This document shows positions 51,639-59,538 of a stretch of 64,000 nucleotides of DNA, in pieces. The stretch is from positions 1 to 64,000 of the forward strand of contig JANXOF010000081.1 in assembly GCA_025353725.1 (NCBI GenBank), given 5' to 3'. The DNA is from Polyangiaceae bacterium. GTDB taxonomy: Bacteria; Myxococcota_A; Polyangia; Polyangiales; Polyangiaceae. Position 1 is the stretch's first letter, and every line of letters starts with the position of its first letter. A program made the translations under genes and the position numbers. A model generated the notes under the pieces. It saw nothing but the letters and a program-made list of their open reading frames with translations. It did not search any database and had not been told where the DNA came from.

Positions 51639-53543
51639 CTAGTCTCGTCGCGAGGTTGGCCACGTAGGGAGCGACGCCCAGCGGCGACGCGCGGATTTCA
51701 CCCCGTACCAAGTGTCGCGTACGAGGACTCCCAACAGTGCCAGCACCGCGAGAAGAGAGACCAACAGACATAGGAGAAGGAGTCGATTCTGGTAAGCAAG
51801 CGTTATCCTATGCTTACCCGCGGGTACATCCACGGCGAGCAGCTTCTCGTCACTGCGCACAGTACCGACGTTCGATCGCCATTCGGGCGCCCAGTTCTGA
51901 TTGATGCGAATCGTCGTCGACTCACTCGCGTCGACCTCGAGCTCGATGACGTTTGGAGACCATGCGATCCGTCTCACCGTCGCCTTCGAAGCGTCGACAG
52001 GATATTCCTCCGCAGGTAAGTCTCCGCGCAAGAGAGCTGATTCCGGTAGAGGATTGCCCGCGACACAATTGATGCTTCCCATATTGATGGAGGGGAAGAT
52101 GTGCGCGTCGCGCCGGTTTCCGCGGTGCTGGCGAAACGGTTGCTCAAAACTGCGCGGGCCCTCTTGCACGTAAATCTGCGCCGGCTTAATCCGCACTCGA
52201 GTGAGTAGGTCGTCGAGTGCTGGTCGTGTAACGCGGTAGGCGCAGTAAGTCGCGACAGCGACAGCCGCCCAGATAAGCGGACGAGGAATCTCACTATCAC
52301 CTCGGTTCATCCATGCGCGTGACCGTCGCCAAAGGCCACGTGCGAGCGTTGGCACTAGGTCCTCCATCCGCGTGATGCCGCGCGCGGCGCACACTACCGT
52401 GAAGAACAAAACCATGACCATGTAGCGGTCAGGAAACCGAAGCTGGGAGAAAATCGGGAGCGTTTTGAGAATATGAAACGGTGACCAAGGTCCGGTGTCC
52501 CCGCTGGCAAGTGCGAAGAAAAAGACCATCCCGCCCGCGAAAATTCCGGCTGCGACGTCCGCCAAAATGAGTCCGACGAACGCGAAGAGCAAAACCGCGC
52601 CATAGGTATCGTAGAAAGCCGAAAAGAGCGGCGGGATCTCTAGCCGTTCAATCGGCGTGAAGACGCGAGGGAATTGCCGCACGAAAGCGAGCGTTGGAAT
52701 CAGTTTGCCGCAAGAGACGAAAAGTCCGACGGCTCCAATCGTAGCGGCAGACAGGATCGGAGTGAGCCATGCGTTGGGCTCGCGCCGACGCAGTCCTCGG
52801 AGGCAGAAAGCAACCGTGAGGTACGCGAGCGTGAGCAATGCAAAAGGCGCTGGGTACGTCCCGGCCGAGAGAACAATCCAACCAAAAAAGAACCCACCCA
52901 GCAGTCTGTAACGCCATGATTCGAGGCCGCTCAAAAAGCAAAAAGCAACCCACGGTATGAGTTCGAATCCGAGAAAGTTTATCCAGCCATCGTGAATGAA
53001 GGCGACGTAGCGATCACACGTCGCAAACACGATAGCCGCGAAGCCTGACGCGATTACTGAGGCGTCGAGCCGTCGGCAAAGGCGATACATGCCCTCCATC
53101 CCCATGACGACGAGAAGTAGAATCGCTAAACGCCTTCCGTGCGCGACTCCGAACACGAGGCGCAAGAGGAAGTCCGGGCCAAGGAACGGGTCTTCGGGCG
53201 CGCCGATGCCCACCGTGCCTCCACACCAATAAGGGTTCCAAGCCGGGAGCTGTCCCCATCGGAGGAGAGTCATGCGGTCGGCCTCCTCCCATGCGTAGAA
53301 CTGGTGGTCGTCCATCCACTCGGCGAGTTTCCAGGCGTCGGTGGTGATACCTCGATAGACAACCGCGGCTATCGCCATCCAAACCGCGAAGCGAAGGAGC
53401 ACGAGCGCCGTACACTTGTCCGTCCACCGTGACGTACGCTCAGCGACAGGCAAACCGTCTTTGTCTTCGGTGGCAACCTTCGGGTCCTCGAGGGAGACAA
53501 CACGCTTGAGCCGCTCAAAAACGCTTCGGAACTCGGTTACCAT
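51639..53543 (-). CDS. YfhO-like polytopic membrane protein
   Basis: About 634 residues from ATG 53543 (MVTEFRSVF); the ORF runs back to 53606. Ten or more hydrophobic helices. The first exterior loop DDHQFYAWEEADRM...GQLPAWNPYWCGGTVG matches the YfhO family pattern (LPLWNPY..GG). The C-terminal 110 residues form a soluble beta-rich domain. YfhO proteins are GT-C-related and implicated in glycosylation of lipids or teichoic acids. The start overlaps the upstream 171-residue gene by 7 bases. Confidence 0.75.
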   Translation of the reverse strand: MVTEFRSVFERLKRVVSLEDPKVATEDKDGLPVAERTSRWTDKCTALVLLRFAVWMAIAAVVYRGITTDAWKLAEWMDDHQFYAWEEADRMTLLRWGQLPAWNPYWCGGTVGIGAPEDPFLGPDFLLRLVFGVAHGRRLAILLLVVMGMEGMYRLCRRLDASVIASGFAAIVFATCDRYVAFIHDGWINFLGFELIPWVAFCFLSGLESWRYRLLGGFFFGWIVLSAGTYPAPFALLTLAYLTVAFCLRGLRRREPNAWLTPILSAATIGAVGLFVSCGKLIPTLAFVRQFPRVFTPIERLEIPPLFSAFYDTYGAVLLFAFVGLILADVAAGIFAGGMVFFFALASGDTGPWSPFHILKTLPIFSQLRFPDRYMVMVLFFTVVCAARGITRMEDLVPTLARGLWRRSRAWMNRGDSEIPRPLIWAAVAVATYCAYRVTRPALDDLLTRVRIKPAQIYVQEGPRSFEQPFRQHRGNRRDAHIFPSINMGSINCVAGNPLPESALLRGDLPAEEYPVDASKATVRRIAWSPNVIELEVDASESTTIRINQNWAPEWRSNVGTVRSDEKLLAVDVPAGKHRITLAYQNRLLLLCLLVSLLAVLALLGVLVRDTWYGVKSARRRWASLPTWPTSRRD

Positions 53544-54052
53544 GTCGTTCTCGGGTTCAGTGGAGGCGTCGTTGCGGGGAGTGGATGGCCGTCGGGGCCG
53601 GGCCAATGACCGCGCAGCCCTTCGTCGAGAACCAGATATACTTGCGTAAGGCTAATCTTATATTGCGCGGCAAGGCGTCTAAACTCCACACGCTCGTAGT
53701 GACCGCGGTCGTCTTCGCGCGACCAAAGGTGTCCAGCCCACGTGTCTTGCTGAATGGCGCGTTTGCGCTCGGCCAGCTCCGCAACGGCAATTAACCCAAA
53801 AATTTCCCGGCGCGTGGGCTCGGCCAAGCGATACCGATACTCTTCTAACTCTTCGTTCGGAAGTGTCGGAAGTGGCTTTGAACCTAGAAGCGGCGTCGTC
53901 AACGCGTATCCGCTAAGTCCGAGAGCGACAGCCGTAATACCTAGGAACAAGGCGCGCGCCGTCCAGGTGGCTTTCGACTCAGGATGCCGGTCGAAGTCCA
54001 AGCGTGAGAAAAAAAATTCCAGTGTTGCCCACTCGCTTTTGTACGACGCCAC
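53537..54052 (-). CDS. Small membrane protein of unknown function
   Basis: 171 residues with one membrane helix (ARALFLGITAVALGLSGYALTTPLL, about 33-57). The exterior part contains NEELEEYRYRLAEPTRREIFGLIAVAELAERKRA and a helix ending in LRGHWPGPDGHPLP. No match is recognised. Overlap with the YfhO-like gene (7 bases) suggests a dedicated partner. No clear ribosome site is visible at the ATG. Confidence 0.65.
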   Translation of the reverse strand: MASYKSEWATLEFFFSRLDFDRHPESKATWTARALFLGITAVALGLSGYALTTPLLGSKPLPTLPNEELEEYRYRLAEPTRREIFGLIAVAELAERKRAIQQDTWAGHLWSREDDRGHYERVEFRRLAAQYKISLTQVYLVLDEGLRGHWPGPDGHPLPATTPPLNPRTTW

Positions 54053-54194
54053 TGGCTATCTCTATCGGTAAACCAAGGTTCTGAACACCCACGGAACGGA
54101 TCTCGCGGACGCCCTCGGGTTGACCGTCGTTAGGCGTCGTCGCGCAAGTCGCCCCGTTGACATTCGCCGATGGGATGACGTGGCAAAGAGAGTT

Positions 54195-54277
54195 TGTCGT
54201 GTTACGACAGTCTTGATGCGGCCTGGCAACCGTGTGAACGTTAGAAATTGTTTGTCGACACGCGGCCAGGCATCAAG
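54195..54277. repeat. Two consecutive stem-loops, possible structured RNA
   Basis: First, TGTCGT-gtt-ACGACA (54195-54209), a perfect 6-bp stem. Two bases later, a longer structure: CTTGATGC (54212-54219) pairs with GCATCAAG (54270-54277), CTGGC (54223-54227) with GCCAG (54265-54269), and CGTGT (54231-54235) with ACACG (54258-54262). Together 18 bp in three helices with small asymmetric internal loops and a 22-nt loop. The pattern looks like a folded RNA or a miniature inverted-repeat element. Confidence 0.5.
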
Positions 54278-54302
54278 GCGCACCAGATTTCTTTCTGCGT
54301 TT

Positions 54303-54324
54303 GTTTCCGTTTCCGTTTCCGTTT
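54303..54324. repeat. Short tandem hexamer repeat
   Basis: Three copies of GTTTCC plus a partial fourth (GTTT). A simple-sequence tract in non-coding DNA about 120 bases before the flippase-like gene; slippage could change its length. Confidence 0.7.
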
Positions 54325-54441
54325 TTGCTTCGGCACGGCATGGCTTGGGAGCCTCGCGCGAGGCCTTCACCGTGATCCGGAGGCTCGAGGCACAAGGCGC
54401 AGCAGATTGAGCGGTTCACCGGTCGTCGACGCAGGTACCGC

Positions 54442-55422
54442 GTGACGCCCCGTTCGCGAGGTGCGCTCGTGTTCGCGGCGAAAGTGACCGTGGCGACGGT
54501 TCTCATCGGGTGGCTCCTACGATCGGGCGTGCTCGACTTCAGAGCACTGAGACTTTTTGGCGACCGCCCGCTACTGCTGGTCGCAAACCTCGCGGTGTTT
54601 ATGCTCGGCGTCGGATTGGGCGCCTTAAGGTGGCGGATTCTGCTTCGACTCGCAGACGTCAAAATGCCATTTTTTCGCGCGCTTCAACTTCAACTGACGG
54701 CGGTATTCTTCAACGCTGTGGTTCCCGGAAACGTCGGCGGTGACGTCGTTAAATCCGCCTATGCCGCGCGATCGGCCTCGCCGGATAGACGGCCCACGGT
54801 GTTCCTAGTCGTCTTCGTGGAGCGGCTCTTGGGGCTCGGAGGCCTCGTGCTCGTCGCCGGTATAACAACCGTCTTGCGCGGCAATGAGCTGTGGCGAAAC
54901 CCTCGTTTACGTGAACTTGCGTTCGGCGTCGGGCTACTTGGCGTCGTGACGCTGCTCGGCCCCGCGGTCGTCGTTTTCGTAGTGCGCCGAGCTGGCGACC
55001 GACTGGACTTCTGGACAGGCGGAACCTCCAAGCTTGCAGGGCTGCTACGTCACTTGGTCGCGGCTGCTCGACTCGTGTCGGCCGGCCCGCAAAATTTAGC
55101 GCTAGCGCTAGCGCTCTCGATGGGTATGCACACGGCCGCGATACTCTTTTTCACGAGCCTTACCAATGCCATCACGCACCAGGGTGTCGCCCTCTCAGCT
55201 ATGGCGACTATCTTCCCGCTCGGTATTATCACGATGGTCGTACCTGTATCGCCAGCAGGCCTTGGCGTCGGGCACGTAGCGTTCGACAGGCTCTTCGCGC
55301 TTATAGGCCTCGAGGGCGGCGCTACCGTCTTCAATGTCTATGTCATTGGCCAGATGACCCCGTGCCTTCTCGGCGTTATCCCGTACCTAGCGCTGAAACG
55401 TGAAGGTTCGCTCCCGACCTAG
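54442..55422 (+). CDS. Flippase-like membrane protein (LPG synthase TM family, UPF0104)
   Basis: 326 residues, GTG start. About eight membrane helices. The region PGNVGGDVVKSAYAAR, followed by VFVERLLGLGGLVLVA, is the signature of the lysylphosphatidylglycerol synthase membrane domain family (also AglD-like). The catalytic C-terminal domain of MprF is absent, so lysine transfer is unlikely; stand-alone members are linked to glycan or lipid export. Context in the glycan region fits. It converges on the Gfo/Idh gene. Confidence 0.82.
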   Translation: MTPRSRGALVFAAKVTVATVLIGWLLRSGVLDFRALRLFGDRPLLLVANLAVFMLGVGLGALRWRILLRLADVKMPFFRALQLQLTAVFFNAVVPGNVGGDVVKSAYAARSASPDRRPTVFLVVFVERLLGLGGLVLVAGITTVLRGNELWRNPRLRELAFGVGLLGVVTLLGPAVVVFVVRRAGDRLDFWTGGTSKLAGLLRHLVAAARLVSAGPQNLALALALSMGMHTAAILFFTSLTNAITHQGVALSAMATIFPLGIITMVVPVSPAGLGVGHVAFDRLFALIGLEGGATVFNVYVIGQMTPCLLGVIPYLALKREGSLPT

Positions 55423-55456
55423 GCGTCGAATTGGCTCGTTAGACCGATATCCCTCC

Positions 55457-56497
55457 TCAAATCCACTCGTCATTGAACGCCGGCAGCGCTTGGTGGGGGG
55501 GTACACTTTTCGACCGTGACGCGGCCTTGTCGGCCGCCATGGCGCGCTCGGCAATGAGAACGGCGGCGAGCGCGTCACCTCCCGTCGCGAGCTCGCCCGC
55601 GTCGCCATCAGAGAGGAACCGACGAAATTGAACCGCCTGGGCCCGAAGCGGTTCCACTTTGAGCACGCCGAACTGAATTCGGTCCGTCGTGCGGTAAAGT
55701 TCCTGCAAACCCTCAAAACTTGTGTCAACCGGCTCATTCGCCTTGAGCAAGCTGCCACCGAACAGCTCGCACGTCTGGAGCATGTAGTCGACGAAGCAGA
55801 CCCCACGCGTGCCGGTGACGCGCGCGCTCCGTATCTTTGTGGGCGTAACCCAATTGACGTGGACAGTGGCGCTCGCGCCGGTCGCAGCCACGAGGAAGAT
55901 TTCCGCCGTGTCGAAGACTCCGTCACGCCACGTCACGTGACACGTGGAATGTTCGAGCTTCACGGGTCCGACCATGCTGCGGAGAATATCGATATCGTGA
56001 ACGGCAAGGTCGAGGAGTACGTTGTTTCCCGCAAGCACCGTATTGGGATAACCGCCGACGCGCGTAAAAGCGAAGTGAATGACCGTACCGAGAAACCCCT
56101 CACGGATAATCTCTCGTAACTTGAGCACGGCGGGGTTGAATCGCTCGACGTGACCCACCGCGAGCCGCGTGCCCTTCGCGTGCGCGGCCGCAAGAAGCTC
56201 GCGCCCCTGTACGAAAGTGCTGGCGATCGGCTTCTCGATCAAAAGGTGCTTGCCCATGGCGATGAGTTCGAGTGCAAGCTTGTGGTGCGTGCTGGTGGGC
56301 GTCGCGATGACAGCAGCCTCGAAGTCTGTGTCTGCGAGTTCGGAAACGCTCCTGAAAAGCGGTACGCCCAAATCTGGTTTGACCGCTTGGGCATCGACGA
56401 CGGCGACAAGGTCGAAGCCAGGCGTCTCCTTGAGCACACGAAAGTGGTTGGAGCCCATCCGACCCAACCCAATGAGCACTACCTTGATCTTGGTCAT
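55457..56497 (-). CDS. Gfo/Idh/MocA dehydrogenase, WlbA/WbpB-like
   Basis: 346 residues. NAD-binding GLGRMGSNHFRVL, EKPIAST, and GHVERFNPAVLKLREII. The last is shared with WlbA/WbpB, which oxidise C3 of UDP-N-acetylglucosaminuronic acid. With the downstream-coded aminotransferase (12 bases apart, transcribed first) and the WbpD-like acetyltransferase, it completes a route to UDP-2,3-diacetamido-2,3-dideoxyglucuronate. The WbpA-type UDP-GlcNAc 6-dehydrogenase and WbpI-type epimerase are not in the window. Confidence 0.85.
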   Translation of the reverse strand: MTKIKVVLIGLGRMGSNHFRVLKETPGFDLVAVVDAQAVKPDLGVPLFRSVSELADTDFEAAVIATPTSTHHKLALELIAMGKHLLIEKPIASTFVQGRELLAAAHAKGTRLAVGHVERFNPAVLKLREIIREGFLGTVIHFAFTRVGGYPNTVLAGNNVLLDLAVHDIDILRSMVGPVKLEHSTCHVTWRDGVFDTAEIFLVAATGASATVHVNWVTPTKIRSARVTGTRGVCFVDYMLQTCELFGGSLLKANEPVDTSFEGLQELYRTTDRIQFGVLKVEPLRAQAVQFRRFLSDGDAGELATGGDALAAVLIAERAMAADKAASRSKSVPPHQALPAFNDEWI

Positions 56498-56509
56498 GAA
56501 TCCTCGACG

Positions 56510-57652
56510 TCAGGCTGTGGCCACAATGGAAGAAAGCGCCGCGACGGCAGCCTCGCGCTCGTCGACGCGCATGTCGAAAAAGAGCGGCAAGTTCACGACC
56601 TTCTCACAGAAAGCCCTGGATCGAAGAAGTGCGCCATGACTGACAGCGCCCGCAGCCCGCGCTGGCGGCTGCGCATCCATAGTCTCGGGGTAAGTACGTG
56701 CCGCGCCGATGCCTGCCGCCTTTAGAGCGTCGACAACTTCCTGCCCGCGCTTGCCCTCGACCGTGAGGACGTTCAGGTACCCGTTCTCGGTGACGCCCGA
56801 CGGCGGACCGTAAACGCGGACCTTCTTGCTCAGTGCAACATCTCCCGAAAGTCGCTCGCGGTACCATGCGGCGGAAGCCCTACGTGACTCGAGGATGGCC
56901 GGGACCTCGTCAAGCACTCGCGAGATAAACGCGGCCTGCAAACCGCCCATACGCGAGTTCCAACCCACGTGAGCATAGGAGTAGTGATCGGAGCGGCCGT
57001 GGTTGCAGAGCGAGCGTAGAAAGACCTCGTGCTCCTTCGTTTGCACCGTCACGGCGCCGCCGTCCATTGCGCCGCCGACCACTTTCGCAGGGTAGAACGA
57101 GAGGGTCGCGACGCCAGCATCGGCGAGCAACGGTTTGCCATTCACCTCGACGCCAAAGCACTGAGCGCCATCTTCAACGATCGCGATCTCCCGTTCTTTG
57201 CAGAATGCACGAATATCGCCGAGCCGCGACGACGTCCAGCCGTACAGGTGAACGAGCATAAGCGCTTCGAAACGATGCGCTTCGTGCGCGGACTTCAGCT
57301 CGTCGAAACTTACCTGCAAGTCGTCAGGGTCAATGTCAACCAGCACCGGAATAGCCCCGAGCTGGGCCACCGCTTCAAACGTCGACCAAAAGGTAAGGTT
57401 GGGGAGCGCCACCTTCATGCCTCGCTTGACGCCTTGAGCCTGTAGGGCGACCAGAAGCGCGTCGGTACCGTTCGCGCAGGATACGACGAAAGGTACGCCG
57501 AGCCCGCTGGCGAGCTTTTTTTCCACGGCGCCAACTCGCGGACCACCGACGAATTCGCACTTGTCAAGGCATTCAGTCCACGCCGAGAGGACGTCTGCTC
57601 GGATGCGCTTCACAAGTCTCGTTAGGTCGATAAACGGTACTGGACCAGACAT
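56510..57652 (-). CDS. DegT/DnrJ/EryC1 aminotransferase, WbpE-like
   Basis: PLP-dependent sugar aminotransferase of 380 residues. PLP lysine is Lys190 in LSFYPAKVVGG; IVEDGAQCFG supplies the phosphate-ring contacts, and NHGRSDHYSYAHVGWNSRMGGLQAAF is the family's substrate loop. It is expected to aminate the 3-oxo sugar made by the next gene. The ATG (57652) has GGGAG 6 bases upstream, and an extended -10 promoter is at 57679-57692. First gene of a two-gene operon. Confidence 0.9.
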   Translation of the reverse strand: MSGPVPFIDLTRLVKRIRADVLSAWTECLDKCEFVGGPRVGAVEKKLASGLGVPFVVSCANGTDALLVALQAQGVKRGMKVALPNLTFWSTFEAVAQLGAIPVLVDIDPDDLQVSFDELKSAHEAHRFEALMLVHLYGWTSSRLGDIRAFCKEREIAIVEDGAQCFGVEVNGKPLLADAGVATLSFYPAKVVGGAMDGGAVTVQTKEHEVFLRSLCNHGRSDHYSYAHVGWNSRMGGLQAAFISRVLDEVPAILESRRASAAWYRERLSGDVALSKKVRVYGPPSGVTENGYLNVLTVEGKRGQEVVDALKAAGIGAARTYPETMDAQPPARAAGAVSHGALLRSRAFCEKVVNLPLFFDMRVDEREAAVAALSSIVATA

Positions 57653-57678
57653 AAGTTACTCCCGTCGTACAGGCGAGA

Positions 57679-57692
57679 GCGGGATTATACCA
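57679..57692 (-). promoter_or_regulatory. Extended -10 promoter of the aminotransferase operon
   Basis: On the minus strand the sequence reads TGGTATAATCCCGC: a perfect TATAAT (57689-57684) with the extended TGn. No good -35 is seen at 16-18 bases. The predicted start is about 25 bases before the ATG, a normal leader. The same TGnTATAATCCCGC occurs upstream of rfbB. Confidence 0.65.
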
Positions 57693-57836
57693 GCGTTTGA
57701 AGGCGCGATAAATCGGCAAGCTCCTCTGGAGTTCATAAACCGATCTCTTCGTCGTCCACTTTGAGCTGGGCCGAACTCGTTCAACGAAGGTCTGCGCTCG
57801 GTGAAGGGCCTCAAAATCATCCGCGTGCATCGTCGA

Positions 57837-59435
57837 CTATCGCTGAAATACGCGCGCGAACACGCCCGGAGTCACGAGCTCGAGCCAGAGCAGCATCCGC
57901 GCCTCGACGGGCATCGACACGCGCCGTTGCCCATGCTGCTCAGCTCTAAAGGTCCGCCTTGCGACTTGTGCGGACGTCAACACCCTCCCCTGCGGAGCTC
58001 GTGACGCTCCTTCCTCGCCGTCGACGTTCTCGTCACGGATGCGCAACCCCTTCTTCGCGAGGTCAGAGGTAAAGGTTGCCGGCAACACCTCCATCACTTC
58101 GACCTGACTGCCGCAGACGCGCCGCAGCGAACGAGTAAATGACCAAAGAGCTCCCTTACTCGCACTGTAAGCGCCAAGATCACGCCGCCCCGCGATCGCG
58201 GTCGTCGACAGAATGTTGACTACTTTTTTAAGCGAGCCGCCACGGGAAAGACATTCCGCGGTAAGAATGACCGGACTGAAAAAGTTGACAGCGAACGTGC
58301 GTTGAAAGACCTCTTTACTGGTGTCTTTGATGCGACCTGTGACATGCGTTCCTGCATTGTTGATGAGCAGCTCGACGTCAGGAAGCTGCTTCGCGAACTG
58401 CGCGACAGCCTCCAGATCAGACAGGTCGACTGGGCACACTCGGACGCGGCAAGGGCTTCGTGATTCTATCTCGCGCTTCAAGCCGTCGAGTGCCGCGGAC
58501 GAACGCGCCGTTAAAATAAGTTCCTCTGTAACATCGGCATAGAGAAGCGCCAGTTCGCGTCCTAGACCACTCGATGCGCCAGTAATCAAACCGCAGCGAT
58601 AGCGGGTCGCAGACTTTCCTCGAAACGGGACACGCGCGGCGAGGTCGAGGATCCATGGTGCTCCGCGTTCCAAAACGTGAACCGCTCTGTAATACTGCGG
58701 TAGGTATCGTCGCCCGTAGGAGCGCTGCCGTGTCGTCGCCTTGAGGCGCTGAGTGATAGCATTGGCGACCCGTCCGGGAGCCAAACCGCGAGACGAAAGG
58801 AACTCATGCGAGGTTGCATTGACCAAGTTCGTCGGAATGACAACCTCAAGGCTCGAGCCCTGGCCCGAAAGTTCAGCCCCAATAGCGCCGCAAAGATTCT
58901 CGAGTGCCCACTTCGAGGGCGCGTAAGAATCCAAGGTCCCAGGCGCATGATGGCCGGAAGTGGACGAAAGAACCACGATTCGGCACGGAGCCACCTGATG
59001 GGTCGCGAGCCACGCCTTGATTGGCACTAAAACACCGAACACGTTACGATCAAAGTAGGCCTTGAACGATGAAAACGAAGTGAAGGGCGTGGCCTGCGAG
59101 AACCCTCCGACAGTGACGACGAATGCATCAATAGGTTCACTCCAGAGCGTATTTATCCGAATAATTTCTGCACTCATCGCATCAATGTCTGTCGCGTCCA
59201 CTGCTGCGAAAGTTGCTCCGAGTTTAACGAGCGACAAGATCTGAGCTGAGGGCTGACGGTCGACGAGGTGCAGTCGTTCGGTCTTCACAAGCCGCTCTGC
59301 GAGAGCGAACCCGACGTTGCCAATTCCTACGATAACAATATTTGAACGAACCCCGACCGCACGCGCGGTCATCGAAAAGCGGTTCACTAACTTTGTCCGT
59401 AGGACTTCCAAATCTACCGAGGATGTCGACAGCAT
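57837..59435 (-). CDS. Double short-chain dehydrogenase/reductase fusion
   Basis: About 532 residues from ATG 59435; GTG 59462 and ATG 59372 are alternatives. Two SDR modules in tandem. The first (about 35-260) has NIVIVGIGNVGFALAERL, a GxGxxG more like classical NAD domains than SDR, but VVLSSTSG and YAPSK indicate an SDR active site (Ser, Tyr, Lys). The second (about 285-500) is canonical: ITGASSGLGRELALLYA, INNAGTHVTG, YSASKGALW. Two different or successive reductions on one sugar or acyl substrate are possible. It is 184 bases upstream of the aminotransferase gene, but a separate promoter lies between. Confidence 0.8.
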   Translation of the reverse strand: MLSTSSVDLEVLRTKLVNRFSMTARAVGVRSNIVIVGIGNVGFALAERLVKTERLHLVDRQPSAQILSLVKLGATFAAVDATDIDAMSAEIIRINTLWSEPIDAFVVTVGGFSQATPFTSFSSFKAYFDRNVFGVLVPIKAWLATHQVAPCRIVVLSSTSGHHAPGTLDSYAPSKWALENLCGAIGAELSGQGSSLEVVIPTNLVNATSHEFLSSRGLAPGRVANAITQRLKATTRQRSYGRRYLPQYYRAVHVLERGAPWILDLAARVPFRGKSATRYRCGLITGASSGLGRELALLYADVTEELILTARSSAALDGLKREIESRSPCRVRVCPVDLSDLEAVAQFAKQLPDVELLINNAGTHVTGRIKDTSKEVFQRTFAVNFFSPVILTAECLSRGGSLKKVVNILSTTAIAGRRDLGAYSASKGALWSFTRSLRRVCGSQVEVMEVLPATFTSDLAKKGLRIRDENVDGEEGASRAPQGRVLTSAQVARRTFRAEQHGQRRVSMPVEARMLLWLELVTPGVFARVFQR

Positions 59436-59472
59436 AGGCGAACGGACGCTACACCAGAGCACGGCGTTCGCA

Positions 59473-59532
59473 TAACCTAGGCTTTTTCGTCGGCGTCGAG
59501 GCTACTCACCCTCGCTCCGATGTTCTAGGTTA
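59473..59532. promoter_or_regulatory. Inverted repeat spanning a divergent promoter region
   Basis: TAACCTAG (59473-59480) and CTAGGTTA (59525-59532) are perfect 8-bp inverted copies, 44 bases apart. They lie between the double-SDR gene and the LpxD-like gene. The right copy also supplies the AGG before the LpxD-like ATG. It could be a paired operator controlling both directions. Confidence 0.35.
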
Positions 59533-59538
59533 CGACCC

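Larger units (their letters stand above)
54053..54441. other. Structured non-coding region between glycan operons
   Basis: 389 bases between two divergent genes. The ORFs here (54120-54410 plus, 54062-54370 minus) have low-complexity or Arg-rich translations and no ribosome site and are rejected. The region holds a 6-bp hairpin, a 66-bp multi-stem inverted repeat, a hexamer repeat and a perfect 14-bp palindrome GCCTCGCGCGAGGC at 54351-54364 (the first three listed separately). Confidence 0.55.

Noticed and set aside
54120-54410. 96-residue ORF in the structured intergenic region
   Set aside because: VSVSVSV stretch arises from the GTTTCC repeat; no ribosome site or family.
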